Source: Pseudomonas fontis
Lineage (GTDB): Bacteria > Pseudomonadota > Gammaproteobacteria > Pseudomonadales > Pseudomonadaceae
Assembly: GCF_028656955.1 (NCBI RefSeq)
Contig: NZ_JAMDGY010000020.1
Location: 62,001-126,000 of the forward strand
Reading direction: 5' to 3'
DNA length: 64,000 nucleotides
The position numbers were made by a program, and so were the translations under genes. The notes under the pieces were generated by a model. The model did no database searches, was not told the origin of the DNA, and saw nothing but the letters and a program-made list of their open reading frames with translations. Shown here piece after piece: positions 9,716 through 18,910 of the stretch (its first letter is position 1; each line of letters opens with the position of its first letter).

Positions 9716-10579
9716 ATGCTAGAAGTACGCAGCATCCTGGTGGTACTCGACCCCGAGCACGCCCACAGTCGGGCATTGACCCGGGCCAAGCTCATCGCGG
9801 GCGCCATAGGTGCCCGTATGCACCTGTTGATGTGCGACAAAAAGCAGGACCACAGCGCCCTGCTCAGCCTGCTCACCAGCCAGCTGCATGATGATGGCTA
9901 CGACAACGTCACCTTCGAGCAGGCCTGGCACGACACCCTGCACGAATCCATCGTCGATGTGCAGCAGGCCGAAGGCTGTGAATTGGTGATCAAGGAGCAT
10001 CGCCCGGACAACCCGCTGAAAAAGGCCCTGCTGACGCCATCGGACTGGAAGCTGCTGCGCCAGTGCCCATGTGCGGTGTTGATGGTCAAGACCGAACGGC
10101 CCTGGACTGGCGGCGTGATCCTCGCGGCCGTGGACGTGGGCAATCATGATGAAGCGCATCGCCTGCTACACACCAACATCATCGACCACGGCTACGACAT
10201 TGCCAGCCTGGCCAAGGGCGACCTGCACGTGATCAGCGCCCACCCGTCACCCATGCTGTCGGCGGCGGACCCGGTGTACCAGCTCAAGGAAACCATCGAG
10301 CAGCGTTATCGCGAGGAATGCGCGGCGTTCCAGGCTGAATTCGATATCAGCGATGAACGCTTGCATGTCGCCGAGGGCCCTGCGGATGTATTGATTCCCT
10401 TCACGGCGAAAAAGTACGACGCGGTGGTGACGGTAATCGGCACCGTGGCGCGTACCGGGATTTCCGGGGCGCTGATCGGCAATACCGCCGAAGTGGTGCT
10501 CGATTCGCTGGAAAGCGATGTATTGGTGCTCAAAAGTGAGGAAGCGATGCAGCACCTGGGAGAATTGGCGCGCGGCTGA
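9716..10579 (+). CDS. Universal stress protein, tandem UspA domains
   Basis: A 287-aa protein with two UspA-like halves (about 1-140 and 150-280), the UspE-like arrangement. Each half begins with a hydrophobic strand (SILVVLDPEHAHSRALTRAK; VILAAVDVGNHDEAHRLLH). The second ends in GTVARTGISGALIGNTAEVV, resembling the nucleotide-binding G-x-x-G-x9-G(S/T) loop with an altered end. Start at ATG 9716, preceded by AAGGGAG at about 9699-9705. Family role is stress survival; the specific function is unknown. It is divergent from miaE. Confidence 0.88.
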   Translation: MLEVRSILVVLDPEHAHSRALTRAKLIAGAIGARMHLLMCDKKQDHSALLSLLTSQLHDDGYDNVTFEQAWHDTLHESIVDVQQAEGCELVIKEHRPDNPLKKALLTPSDWKLLRQCPCAVLMVKTERPWTGGVILAAVDVGNHDEAHRLLHTNIIDHGYDIASLAKGDLHVISAHPSPMLSAADPVYQLKETIEQRYREECAAFQAEFDISDERLHVAEGPADVLIPFTAKKYDAVVTVIGTVARTGISGALIGNTAEVVLDSLESDVLVLKSEEAMQHLGELARG

Positions 10580-10581
10580 GG

Positions 10582-10657
10582 GCCGCATCGCCGGCAAGGC
10601 CGGCTCCCACAAATAGTGCGATTTCTGTGGGAGCTGGCCTTGCCGGCGATGGACCGC
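10582..10657. repeat. REP element, inverted pair
   Basis: GCCGCATCGCCGGCAAGGCC followed by GGCTCCCACA, a short spacer, then the inverted arm TGTGGGAGCTGGCCTTGCCG ending CGATGGACCGC. It sits between the converging universal stress gene and the DUF1289 gene and could stabilise both 3' ends. Confidence 0.9.
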
Positions 10658-10672
10658 ACAGCGGGCCCATTG

Positions 10673-11140
10673 TCAGCCCAACGCATCCTGCAGGAAGCCC
10701 GGCGCGATATACCGCTGGTAATGCGCTTCAGACAGAAGGAAAAACTCCCGATCAATGGCATCGCGCAGCTGCGGTAACTCCCAGTCACGAAATTCTGGCA
10801 GCAGCACCAAGCCATACGCCTCGAGCTCGCGGATCACCCGCGCACCCCGCGCAATCAGTTGATATGCCCAGCAATATTCAGACTGGTGCGCCACGAAACG
10901 GATCTTGCGCTGCTCCAGTTGCTCGCGCAGGCGCGTCTTGTCGAACACCTCAAGCTTGGCCGCCATCACCTGTACCAGAAGGATCTCCAGGCGCAGCCAG
11001 ACGGCACGCTTCTCGTCTTCGTTGTAGCCGTTCCAGTGGATCACTTCATGGTGGAAACGCTTGCAGCCACGGCACACCAGATCCCCGTAAACCGTGGAGC
11101 AGAGGCCGACACAAGGCGTCTTGATGGACTGATTGGACAT
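10673..11140 (-). CDS. DUF1289 domain-containing protein
   Basis: A 155-aa protein with an N-terminal cysteine cluster C10-x3-C14...C23-x2-C26 (TPCVGLCSTVYGDLVCRGC), the DUF1289 signature, often predicted to bind metal or an Fe-S cluster. A longer helical C-terminal part (residues 45-155) distinguishes it from the short DUF1289 protein at 27.6 kb. Function unknown. It is transcribed leftward, divergent from acnB. Confidence 0.8.
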   Translation of the reverse strand: MSNQSIKTPCVGLCSTVYGDLVCRGCKRFHHEVIHWNGYNEDEKRAVWLRLEILLVQVMAAKLEVFDKTRLREQLEQRKIRFVAHQSEYCWAYQLIARGARVIRELEAYGLVLLPEFRDWELPQLRDAIDREFFLLSEAHYQRYIAPGFLQDALG

Positions 11141-11228
11141 GGAGGAATCAACAGCATGGCGACGGAACAGGTGGCCATGTTAGCCCTTTGTCTAACGGGG
11201 GTCACCCGCTAAAGTCATCGCGCTTACC

Positions 11229-11257
11229 TTACCTTTATCAAGTTTTTACCGTAGAAT
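11229..11257 (+). promoter_or_regulatory. Candidate sigma-70 promoter of acnB
   Basis: TTACCT (11229-11234), 17-bp spacer, TAGAAT (11252-11257). It would start transcription near 11264 and leave a 5' leader of roughly 280 nt before acnB. Found by eye; no experimental support. Confidence 0.4.
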
Positions 11258-11290
11258 CACCCGGCCTTTTTAAGGCGCCAAATGTCCGTT

Positions 11291-11428
11291 AGAAGCTGTT
11301 TTCAAAGCGTCACGAGCACAGTTAATCCGGTAGAACGGCGTTGGCACGGGGTATTCGCCCTCCGAATATCTCGCGCCAGCCCTCATCAGCCTCCGTTCTA
11401 CAGGCGTAAAACTTTGAAAGCAGCTTCT
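11291..11428 (+). ncRNA. Structured acnB leader with long imperfect inverted repeat
   Basis: AGAAGCTGTTTTCAAAG (11291-11307) pairs with CTTTGAAAGCAGCTTCT (11412-11428) with one G.U or mismatch. A second stem inside pairs GTAGAACGG with CCGTTCTAC (about 11332-11340 and 11393-11401). The 407-bp gap between the DUF1289 gene and acnB contains no convincing gene, so this is either a folded 5' UTR or a small mobile repeat remnant. I do not recognise it as a known RNA family. Confidence 0.4.
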
Positions 11429-11547
11429 GTAAGGATTTCCTGTAACCCTGGCTAAGCGGCCCAAAAAGCCGTATTGCGCATGGGTACCGGATATTCTGGA
11501 TGAGCGTCCCGGACACCCATTTGGGACCACTGATGAGGGTAATAACT

Positions 11548-14157
11548 GTGCTTGAAGCCTACCGCAAACACATCGAAGAGCGTGCCGCCCAGGGTATCGT
11601 GCCCCAGCCGCTTAACGCCGAACAAACCGCAGGCCTGGTCGAGCTGCTGAAGAATCCCCCTGCTGGCGAAGAAGCAGTCCTCGTCGACCTGATCACCAAT
11701 CGCATTCCACCGGGCGTGGACGAAGCTGCCTACGTCAAGGCCGGCTTCCTTTCCGCTATCGCCAAGGGCGAAGCCAACTCGCCACTGATCGACAAGAAAC
11801 GCGCTGTCGAACTGCTGGGCACCATGCAGGGCGGCTACAACATCGCCACCATGGTCGAGCTGCTGGACGATGCCGAACTGGCAGGCGTCGCAGCCGAGCA
11901 ACTGAAGCACACCCTGCTGATGTTCGATGCCTTCCACGACGTGGCTGAAAAAGCCAAGGCCGGCAACGCTCACGCCCAGGCCGTGCTGCAATCCTGGGCC
12001 GACGGCGAGTGGTTCAAGAAGCGTCCGACCCTGGCCGACAAGATCAGCCTGCGCGTCTTCAAGGTCACCGGCGAAACCAACACCGACGACCTGTCGCCAG
12101 CTCCAGACGCCTGGTCGCGTCCTGACATCCCGCTGCACGCCCTGGCCATGCTGAAAATGGCCCGTGAAGGTATCGTGCCGGACGTGCAAGGCTCCATCGG
12201 CCCGATGAAGCAGATCGAAGAAATGCGCGGCCAGGGCTTCCCTATCGCCTACGTCGGTGACGTGGTCGGTACCGGTTCCTCGCGTAAATCGGCAACCAAC
12301 TCGGTGCTGTGGTTCTTCGGCGACGACATCCCGTACGTGCCGAACAAGCGCGGCGGTGGTTTCTGCTTCGGTTCGAAAATCGCCCCGATCTTCTACAACA
12401 CCATGGAAGACGCCGGCGCCCTGCCAATCGAGTTCGACGTGTCGAACATGCACATGGGCGACGTGATCGACCTGTACCCGCACGCAGGCAAAGTCTGCAA
12501 GCACGGTACTGACGAAGTCCTCACCACCTTCGAAATGAAGACCCCGGTGCTGCTCGACGAAGTCCGCGCTGGCGGCCGTATTCCGCTGATCGTCGGCCGT
12601 GGCCTGACCGAAAAAGCCCGTGCCGAGCTGGGCCTGGGCCCAACCGACCTGTTCAAGCTGCCAGAAGCGCCAGTCGACACCGGCAAGGGCTTCACCCTGG
12701 CCCAGAAGATGGTCGGCAAGGCGTGCGGCCTGCCAGAAAACCAAGGTGTGCGTCCAGGCACCTACTGCGAACCGAAGATGACTACCGTCGGCTCCCAGGA
12801 CACCACTGGCCCGATGACCCGTGACGAGCTGAAAGACCTGGCGTGCCTGGGCTTCTCGGCTGACCTGGTGATGCAGTCCTTCTGCCACACCGCGGCCTAT
12901 CCAAAGCCGATCGACGTCACCACCCACCACACCCTGCCAGACTTCATCCGCACCCGTGGCGGCGTGTCGCTGCGTCCAGGCGACGGCATCATCCACAGCT
13001 GGCTGAACCGCATGCTGCTGCCGGACACCGTCGGTACCGGTGGTGACTCGCACACCCGCTTCCCGATCGGCATTTCGTTCCCGGCCGGTTCCGGCCTGGT
13101 TGCGTTCGCCGCAGCCACCGGCGTCATGCCGCTGGACATGCCAGAGTCGATCCTGGTGCGCTTCAAGGGCAAACTGAACCCAGGCATCACCCTGCGTGAC
13201 CTGGTCCATGCGATCCCTTACTACGCCATCCAGAAAGGCCTGCTGACCGTCGAGAAGAAGGGCAAGATCAACGCCTTCTCCGGCCGCATCCTGGAAATCG
13301 AAGGCCTCGACGAGCTGACTGTCGAGCAGGCATTCGAGTTGTCCGACGCCTCGGCTGAGCGTTCTGCTGCCGGCTGCACCATCAAGCTGCCAGAGAAAGC
13401 CATCGCCGAGTACCTGACGTCGAACATCACCCTGCTGCGCTGGATGATCAGCGAAGGCTACGGCGATGCGCGCACCATGGAGCGTCGTGCCCAGGCGATG
13501 GAAGCCTGGCTGGCCAACCCGGAACTGCTGTCTGCCGACGCAGATGCCGAATACGCCGAAATCATCGAAATCGACCTGGCCGACGTCAAGGAGCCTGTGC
13601 TCTGCGCGCCGAACGACCCGGACGACGCGCGTCTGCTGTCGACCGTTCAGGGCGAGAAGATCGACGAAGTGTTCATCGGTTCGTGCATGACCAACATTGG
13701 TCACTTCCGCGCTGCCGGCAAGCTGCTGGACAAGGTCAAGGGTTCGATCCCTACCCGCCTGTGGCTGTCGCCGCCAACCAAGATGGACGCTCACCAACTA
13801 ACCGAAGAAGGCTACTACGGCATCTACGGCAAGGCTGGCGCGCGCATGGAAATGCCGGGTTGCTCGCTGTGCATGGGTAACCAGGCACGCGTTGCGGCGA
13901 ACTCGACCGTTGTGTCGACGTCGACCCGTAACTTCCCGAACCGTCTGGGTGATGGCGCGAACGTCTACCTGGCATCGGCCGAACTGGCTGCCGTGGCGTC
14001 GATCATCGGCAAGCTGCCGACCGTCGAGGAGTACATGGAGTACGCGAAGAGCATCGACAGCATGGCTGCCGACGTTTATCGCTACCTGAGCTTCGACCAG
14101 ATCGCCGATTTCCGCGAAGCCGCTGCGAACGCCAAGATCCCGGTTGTTCAAGCCTAA
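11548..14157 (+). CDS. acnB: Aconitate hydratase B
   Basis: An 869-aa bifunctional aconitase / 2-methylisocitrate dehydratase of the TCA and methylcitrate cycles. The three 4Fe-4S ligands fall at C713 ([10 protein letters not shown]), C772 and C775 (GCSLCMGNQ), close to the E. coli AcnB positions. The N-terminal HEAT-like domain (1-160) and swivel domain precede the core, as is diagnostic for AcnB. Start is GTG 11548 with GAGGG at 11535-11539; upstream in-frame codons do not look like the family. A long leader and a strong terminator flank it. Pseudomonas acnB is known to be repressed post-transcriptionally by iron-responsive sRNAs; I did not identify a pairing site. Confidence 0.96.
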   Translation: MLEAYRKHIEERAAQGIVPQPLNAEQTAGLVELLKNPPAGEEAVLVDLITNRIPPGVDEAAYVKAGFLSAIAKGEANSPLIDKKRAVELLGTMQGGYNIATMVELLDDAELAGVAAEQLKHTLLMFDAFHDVAEKAKAGNAHAQAVLQSWADGEWFKKRPTLADKISLRVFKVTGETNTDDLSPAPDAWSRPDIPLHALAMLKMAREGIVPDVQGSIGPMKQIEEMRGQGFPIAYVGDVVGTGSSRKSATNSVLWFFGDDIPYVPNKRGGGFCFGSKIAPIFYNTMEDAGALPIEFDVSNMHMGDVIDLYPHAGKVCKHGTDEVLTTFEMKTPVLLDEVRAGGRIPLIVGRGLTEKARAELGLGPTDLFKLPEAPVDTGKGFTLAQKMVGKACGLPENQGVRPGTYCEPKMTTVGSQDTTGPMTRDELKDLACLGFSADLVMQSFCHTAAYPKPIDVTTHHTLPDFIRTRGGVSLRPGDGIIHSWLNRMLLPDTVGTGGDSHTRFPIGISFPAGSGLVAFAAATGVMPLDMPESILVRFKGKLNPGITLRDLVHAIPYYAIQKGLLTVEKKGKINAFSGRILEIEGLDELTVEQAFELSDASAERSAAGCTIKLPEKAIAEYLTSNITLLRWMISEGYGDARTMERRAQAMEAWLANPELLSADADAEYAEIIEIDLADVKEPVLCAPNDPDDARLLSTVQGEKIDEVFIGSCMTNIGHFRAAGKLLDKVKGSIPTRLWLSPPTKMDAHQLTEEGYYGIYGKAGARMEMPGCSLCMGNQARVAANSTVVSTSTRNFPNRLGDGANVYLASAELAAVASIIGKLPTVEEYMEYAKSIDSMAADVYRYLSFDQIADFREAAANAKIPVVQA

Positions 14158-14172
14158 GCTGATCAGGTGTTG

Positions 14173-14202
14173 AAAAAGCCCCGCCTCTGGCGGGGCTTTT
14201 TT
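14173..14202 (+). terminator. Rho-independent terminator of acnB
   Basis: AAAAAGCCCCGCC, a four-base loop, then GGCGGGGCTTTTTT, ending about 45 bp after the acnB stop. The A-run on the other side makes it bidirectional in principle. Confidence 0.92.
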
Positions 14203-14242
14203 ATGCCTGGCTGTTAGCGCTCAATAGCTGAATCAGATCCCG

Positions 14243-14338
14243 CGCAGCCGCTGCCGTCAGGCTGCGCTCGCCTGCGTAGCGGGCGCCGCCTTTGGGAGCC
14301 CTCACGGGCTCCAGCGCAGCCTCTCGGCAGCGGCTACA
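14243..14338. repeat. GC-rich palindromic repeat, second family (copy 1)
   Basis: GCAGCCGCTGCCGTCAGGCT...GGAGCCCTCACGGGCTCC...AGCCTCTCGGCAGCGGCTAC. The outer arms are complementary and an inner hairpin GGAGCC/GGCTCC is nested. The same layout recurs at 22111-22201. It differs in sequence from the GCCGGCAAGGCCGG REP family. Confidence 0.75.
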
Positions 14339-14344
14339 AATAAA

Positions 14345-15424
14345 TCAGCGTTTCATGCAGCGCAAATAGCGCTCATCCACCCGCTTGGCAAACCACGCGG
14401 TGGTCAGCTTGCGGGTAATCTTCGGGCTCTTGAGCTCGATACCCGGCAGAATCGCCCGAGGCAGCGCCTTACCGGCCGACTTGTCCGCCAACACATACAG
14501 ACGCTCGTACAGCGGCGTCTCCTCGAAATCCAGGCTATCGCCCTCCTCCAGCTGGCTGCGAATACTCGGGTTGCGCAAATCCAGCTTCGCGCCCAACAGC
14601 CGCACCGCCTTCTCGGTACTGCCGGGGAAGATCGCCCCCGGCGCAATCAGGTCCCCATCCAGCGCGAGGTCGACGCCGGAAACACGGCTGAGCGCCGCCT
14701 GAAACGCCGCATTGCGACTGGCATACCAACCCGCATTGAAGTCGGCAAAGCGGTACAGCGGCTGGTCATAGTGCGTCGGGTAGCCCATCAGGTGCGCGAT
14801 ACCGAAATACATGCCGCCGCGCCGGCTGAACACCTCCTGGCGAATCGTCCCGCTGTAGGTGTACGGATAACCCTGCGCATGACGCTCGGCAAACGCGATG
14901 CTGACCTGCATCGGCCCACCGGTACGCACCGGATTCAGGTCACCCAGCAAGGTTCGCCCCAACGGCACGGAACCGATCAGGTCATCGAAAATGGCACTGA
15001 GCTGCTTTTCGCTGCGCGCCGCATCCAGCCGCTCGCTATAGCTTTTGCCATTCGGCGATGGGGTTTTCAGGGCCGCGTTGACCAGTAGTTGTGGCACATG
15101 CACTCGGGCGGCGCGGCGGTCGATTTCCTGCCGGGCGATACGCCCCAGGCCAGGCACCTGCGGGTCCGCCTGGAAGGTGGATTCCTGCTCGGTAACGGCG
15201 AGTACGGCGCACAGGTTGGACTGGCTGGGGTCGAGCCTCTGGGCAGTGAAGGCGACCTGAATGTCCCTGGCCCAACCCTGGCGGTCTGCGGTATTGGCCG
15301 GCAACAAGCGCACGATCAACGCTTGTATCTGCTCCGGGGACGCCGATTGCGTCCCCCGCTGGCCGGCACAACCGGCCAGCAACAGCATCGCTGCAACGCC
15401 AAGCAGCGCATGCCTGCCCTTCAT
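14345..15424 (-). CDS. DUF1615 family lipoprotein
   Basis: A 359-aa protein with a lipoprotein signal, LLLAGC with the lipid-modified Cys at residue 19. The rest is soluble, with features of DUF1615 proteins (FQADPQVPGLGRIA, RRGGMYFGIAHLMGYPTHYD). Function unknown; probably envelope-located. Its ATG shares a base with the stop of the upstream isochorismatase-like gene (TGATG), so it is translationally coupled to it. Confidence 0.8.
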   Translation of the reverse strand: MKGRHALLGVAAMLLLAGCAGQRGTQSASPEQIQALIVRLLPANTADRQGWARDIQVAFTAQRLDPSQSNLCAVLAVTEQESTFQADPQVPGLGRIARQEIDRRAARVHVPQLLVNAALKTPSPNGKSYSERLDAARSEKQLSAIFDDLIGSVPLGRTLLGDLNPVRTGGPMQVSIAFAERHAQGYPYTYSGTIRQEVFSRRGGMYFGIAHLMGYPTHYDQPLYRFADFNAGWYASRNAAFQAALSRVSGVDLALDGDLIAPGAIFPGSTEKAVRLLGAKLDLRNPSIRSQLEEGDSLDFEETPLYERLYVLADKSAGKALPRAILPGIELKSPKITRKLTTAWFAKRVDERYLRCMKR

Positions 15425-15975
15425 CAGGGTTGCTCACCCACCAGGAAGGTCTTGCTCAGGGTGCGGAATTTTTCGTGGCTGGCACTGCCCAGCAGCTCGA
15501 ACAGCACCATCTCGCGGGTGACGATCTGCGCCCCGGCGTCACGCATGCGCTGGATGCCAGTGGCCTTGCTGTAGGCCGTACGGCTGTCACAGGCGTCTTC
15601 GACCACGAATACCTGCTTGTTCAGCGCCAGCAGCCCCAGTACGGTCTGCAGCACGCACACATGGGTTTCCATGCCGCAGACGATCACCTGTTTACGCGCC
15701 ATCAGCGAAGATGGCAGGCAGTTAGCGGCGACACAGGAAAAGTGCAGCTTTTCGACGACTTCAGCGCCCCGCGCCGCCTCTTTGAGTTCAGCGACGGTTG
15801 GCCCGAGGCCCTTGGGATACTGCTCGGAGAACACGCACGGCAGGCCAAGCTCGGCCGTTGCGCCAAGCAGCCAGCGGGTCCGTGCCAAGGTGCCGGCCGG
15901 GTCGCTGACCGCACCGATAAGCTTCTCCTGGACATCAATGACCAGCAGGGTGGACTGGGTTGGGTCGATCAGCAT
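15424..15975 (-). CDS. Isochorismatase-like cysteine hydrolase
   Basis: A 183-aa hydrolase of the isochorismatase/nicotinamidase fold. The catalytic Asp is in LLVIDVQEKL (D14) and the nucleophilic Cys in VCGMETHVCVLQT (C107). It resembles the YcaC-like hydrolase branch more than true isochorismatases; the substrate is unknown. I start at the ATG at 15975 because the upstream extension is Arg-rich and atypical. It is coupled by a 1-base overlap to the DUF1615 lipoprotein gene. Confidence 0.85.
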   Translation of the reverse strand: MLIDPTQSTLLVIDVQEKLIGAVSDPAGTLARTRWLLGATAELGLPCVFSEQYPKGLGPTVAELKEAARGAEVVEKLHFSCVAANCLPSSLMARKQVIVCGMETHVCVLQTVLGLLALNKQVFVVEDACDSRTAYSKATGIQRMRDAGAQIVTREMVLFELLGSASHEKFRTLSKTFLVGEQP

Positions 15976-16081
15976 GCTGCGCCTCCGGCGTCGATAAAGG
16001 GACGGTCCCGGGGCACGACTATGCAAGCCACAGCCCCTCGGCGCAACCAATGCGCGCGCAGCGGGGGGGCATTGGCGGGTT

Positions 16082-16801
16082 TCAGGCGGTCAGGCGCAGC
16101 GGCTCCAGCGACGCGGCAAGCACGCCCAGCACACGGTCTTCATGCTCGTGGATAAAGAAATGGCCGCCCGGGAAGATCTCCAGGGCAAAATCGCCAAGGC
16201 TTTCCTGGCGCCAGGCCAGCAACTGTTCTTCACTCGCCCGATCATCCTCCCCACCCAGTACATGCAGCGGGCAGCGCAACGGCGAACGCTGGCGGTACTG
16301 GTAACGCCCGCACAGCAGAAAATCGGCGCGCAGCACCGGCAGCGTCAGGCTCATCAGCTCCTGATTGGCCAGCACCTCCTCGGGCGTTCCTTGCAAGGTG
16401 CGCAGCTCGTCGATCAGCGTGGCATCGCTCTTGGGCTCGCGCCAGTTGCCGCCATCGTAGTCTTCACGCCGCGTGGGGGCCGCGGTGCCACAGGCAAACA
16501 AGGCCACCGGCGCCGGGCAACCCAGGGCTTGCAGCTCATGGGCCAGCTCGAATGCGAGCAAGGCGCCGAGGCTGTGGCCAAGCAGCGCGTAAGGCTGGTT
16601 GGCCGCCAGGCGCTGCTCCTGCGCCAACTGCCGGGCCAGCACCTGCATGTCGGTGTGCAGCGTCTCGCCCAGGCGCGCGCCGCGACCGGGCAATTCCACC
16701 GGGCGAATATTCAGCCAGGCTGGCAACTTGCGTCGCCAGCGGCTGTAGACCATGGCGCTGGCACCGGAATACGGCAGGCACAGCAGGGTCAATGAGGACA
16801 C
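16082..16801 (-). CDS. Type II thioesterase (NRPS-associated)
   Basis: A 239-aa alpha/beta hydrolase with GHSLG at residues 75-79 (nucleophile S77), an acid in LGGEDDRAS and the His in FPGGHFFIHEH. Known family role: editing hydrolase that clears misprimed carrier domains of nonribosomal peptide synthetases. GTG start at 16801, 10 bases after the mbtH stop with GGGGG between. No NRPS lies in the window, so the partner synthetase (possibly pyoverdine) must be elsewhere. PvdG-like identity is possible but not shown. Confidence 0.85.
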   Translation of the reverse strand: MSSLTLLCLPYSGASAMVYSRWRRKLPAWLNIRPVELPGRGARLGETLHTDMQVLARQLAQEQRLAANQPYALLGHSLGALLAFELAHELQALGCPAPVALFACGTAAPTRREDYDGGNWREPKSDATLIDELRTLQGTPEEVLANQELMSLTLPVLRADFLLCGRYQYRQRSPLRCPLHVLGGEDDRASEEQLLAWRQESLGDFALEIFPGGHFFIHEHEDRVLGVLAASLEPLRLTA

Positions 16802-16811
16802 GGCTGCCCCC

Positions 16812-17036
16812 TTACTGAGCGGAAGCGTTTTCGGCCATCTTCTGGCGCAGGCTCAGCGGACGCATGTCGGTCCAGACCTCGTCGATGTAGGCCAGGCAGT
16901 CCTTCTTCAGGCCGCTTTTGCCGACGGTGCGCCAGCCGGTCGGGATGGCCTTGTAGTCAGGCCAGATGGAATATTGTTCCTCGTGGTTGACCACTACCTG
17001 GAACACGATGTCGTCGCGATCAAAAACGGATGTCAT
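16812..17036 (-). CDS. MbtH-like protein
   Basis: A 74-aa NRPS accessory protein; these bind and activate adenylation domains. The family signature is clear: [20 protein letters not shown] followed by [20 protein letters not shown] at 17036 with GAAGGAGA upstream. It is transcribed with the type II thioesterase. A possible PvdS-type iron-starvation box lies 62 bp upstream. Confidence 0.93.
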   Translation of the reverse strand: MTSVFDRDDIVFQVVVNHEEQYSIWPDYKAIPTGWRTVGKSGLKKDCLAYIDEVWTDMRPLSLRQKMAENASAQ

Positions 17037-17097
17037 TGCCTGTCTCCTTCGTTGAATGAGGCTCGTGGCGTCGGGGCGCACGGAAGCTATCTAGGGA

Positions 17098-17121
17098 ACG
17101 AACGAAGTTGCAAACAAATTA
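17098..17121 (-). promoter_or_regulatory. Candidate iron-starvation (PvdS) box upstream of mbtH
   Basis: Read on the minus strand: TAATT (17121-17117), 16 bp, CGT (17100-17098). The known PvdS consensus is TAAAT-N16/17-CGT, so one base differs. Position 62 bp upstream of the mbtH ATG suits a promoter. Iron-regulated siderophore synthesis would fit the mbtH-thioesterase pair. Confidence 0.35.
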
Positions 17122-17178
17122 GGGCTACTACACTGCCCCGTACCCCTTTGGCCCAGACACCCCGACAAGCGAGGCAAG

Positions 17179-18188
17179 ATGAACCGACTCCCCCACTGGC
17201 TGGCCTGTGCACTGCTCACCCTGGGCCTGACCCAGGCGGTAACCGCTGCGGATGCGCCCCCCCGATCCATTTCGGCGAAATCACCTGGGAAAGCGGCAGC
17301 CTGACCACGGAAATCCTGCGTCTTATCGTCGAAAAGGGCTATGGCTACCCCACCGACACCCTCCCCGGCAGCACGGTGAGCATGGAAGTCGCCCTGGCAC
17401 GCAATGACATCCAGGTGATCGCCGAAGAATGGGCCGGTCGCAGCCCCGCGTGGGTCAAGGCCGAGCAGGCCGGCCAGGTGTTCAGCATCGGCGACACGGT
17501 GAAGAACGCCGACGAAGGCTGGTGGGTGCCCGAATACGTGATCAAGGGCGACCCGGCACGCGACATCAAGCCCATGGCGCCCGACCTGCGTTCGGTGGAA
17601 GACCTCAAGCGCTACGCCGCCGTGTTCAGCGACCCCGAAGACCCGAAAAAGGGCCGCTTCCTCAACAGCCCAAGCGGCTGGACCTCGGAAACCGTCAACA
17701 CCCAGAAGCTCAAGGCATACGGGCTGGACAGCACCTATGTGAACTTTCGCAGCGGTTCGGGCGCTGCGCTGGACGCCGAGGTCACTTCGGCCATTCGCCG
17801 TGGCAAACCGGTGCTGTTCTACTACTGGACGCCCACCCCGCTGATGGGGCGCTTCCCGTTGGTCCGCCTGGAGGAACCCGCCTTCGATGCCAAGGCCTGG
17901 GAAACCCTGACAGACGCCAACAACCCCAACCCCATCGGCAGCCGTTCGCTACCGGCAAAACTGTCGATCGGCGTCTCCGCCCCGTTCCGCCAGCAGTACC
18001 CGGAGCTGGTGGCATTCTTCGCCAAGGTCGACCTGCCCATCCAGACCCTCAACGCAGCGCTGGCCAAGATGAGCGAGAGCCATCAGGCACCCAAGGACGC
18101 CGCCCTGGCATTCATGCGGGCCAACCCGGCCATCTGGAAGGCCTGGCTGGCGGAAGACATCGGCAACAAGGTCGCGTCAGCGTTGTGA
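17179..18188 (+). pseudogene. Glycine betaine/proline-type ABC substrate-binding protein, frameshifted
   Basis: The ATG at 17179 opens a clean signal peptide (MNRLPHWLACALLTLGLTQA...AADAPP). At 17257-17263 a run of seven C shifts the frame. The mature OpuAC-like domain (IHFGEITWESGSL... to the stop at 18188, about 305 aa) continues in the next frame, matching an expected P-P/P-I junction if one C is added or two removed. Family features include aromatic-rich ligand-site segments (EEWAGRSPAWV, EGWWVPEY, LFYYWTPT). As written, no start with a signal peptide serves the mature part. It could be a real null or slippage-switchable allele, or a homopolymer sequencing error. No permease or ATPase gene is adjacent. 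Confidence 0.75.
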
Positions 18189-18300
18189 ACCACTCGCCAA
18201 AACCAGGGTCTGTTGCGAGTAGACACGCTAATAGCCAATTAGTAGCATCGTGATATCGCTGTGTGCCATACCACAAGGATCCGTCGGCCAGGGAGGCTGC

Positions 18301-18687
18301 ATGACCAAACGTGTTCACCGATCAATCCAAAGCCCCATCCGCCCCACGCTCAGTTGGCAGGAAACCTGGGAAGGCCCTGACAACGGCCTGATCCGCTGCT
18401 GGGAGATAGGCCGCGAACGCGCACTGAAAGCCCCGGAGATGGCGCAGCGCTGCCTCAATGGCGAGCTGCCGGTGCTGGGCTGGAAAGGCGGCTCTGATCG
18501 CACCCTGAAAAAAGTCGAAAAATTCGGCTCGCTCAAGTACCTGGCCCAATGGCAAGGCTTGCGCGGCGAAGACCTGAGCGTCGACACGCAGTCGGAAGTC
18601 ACCTTGAACTGCGCCAGGACCGGGATGGTGGTCACCTTCACCCCGGAACAGAGCAAGTACTACAACGCCCTCGCCGAAATCGACTGA
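18301..18687 (+). CDS. Conserved hypothetical protein
   Basis: A 128-aa soluble, basic protein starting at ATG 18301 with GGGAGG just upstream. Not recognised. It is rich in Trp and Lys (SWQETWEGP, VLGWKGGSDRTLKKVEK, YLAQWQGLRGEDL) with no signal peptide, membrane span or obvious metal motif. It stands alone between the broken ABC protein and the MHS transporter, with a 222-bp gap downstream. Codon usage and GC match its neighbours, so a real gene is likely. Confidence 0.65.
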   Translation: MTKRVHRSIQSPIRPTLSWQETWEGPDNGLIRCWEIGRERALKAPEMAQRCLNGELPVLGWKGGSDRTLKKVEKFGSLKYLAQWQGLRGEDLSVDTQSEVTLNCARTGMVVTFTPEQSKYYNALAEID

Positions 18688-18910
18688 ACTTGCCATAGCC
18701 ATCTGCAAGGCAACCTGCCTTTGCATGATGGCGAGTGGATATCTGCCAAATAATAATTATGCTTTCAGAGACCTTGCAGCAATGTAGGGCCGTCAACCTG
18801 TGTTCAGGTTTTGCGCAATCCGTTTTCCGACAACATCAGCCCCCGGGCCTGGGTGCGGCAATGGAAGTGAAGTGCTCCGGTCAGCGACAAGAACAGGACG
18901 GAGAAGACTC

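Noticed and set aside
11270..11530. Small minus-strand frame in the acnB leader
   Set aside because: No ribosome site and it overlaps the inverted repeats; the structured-leader reading explains the region better.
11452..13797. 781-codon minus-strand frame opposite acnB
   Set aside because: Shadow of acnB; no recognisable family and composition typical of antisense reading.
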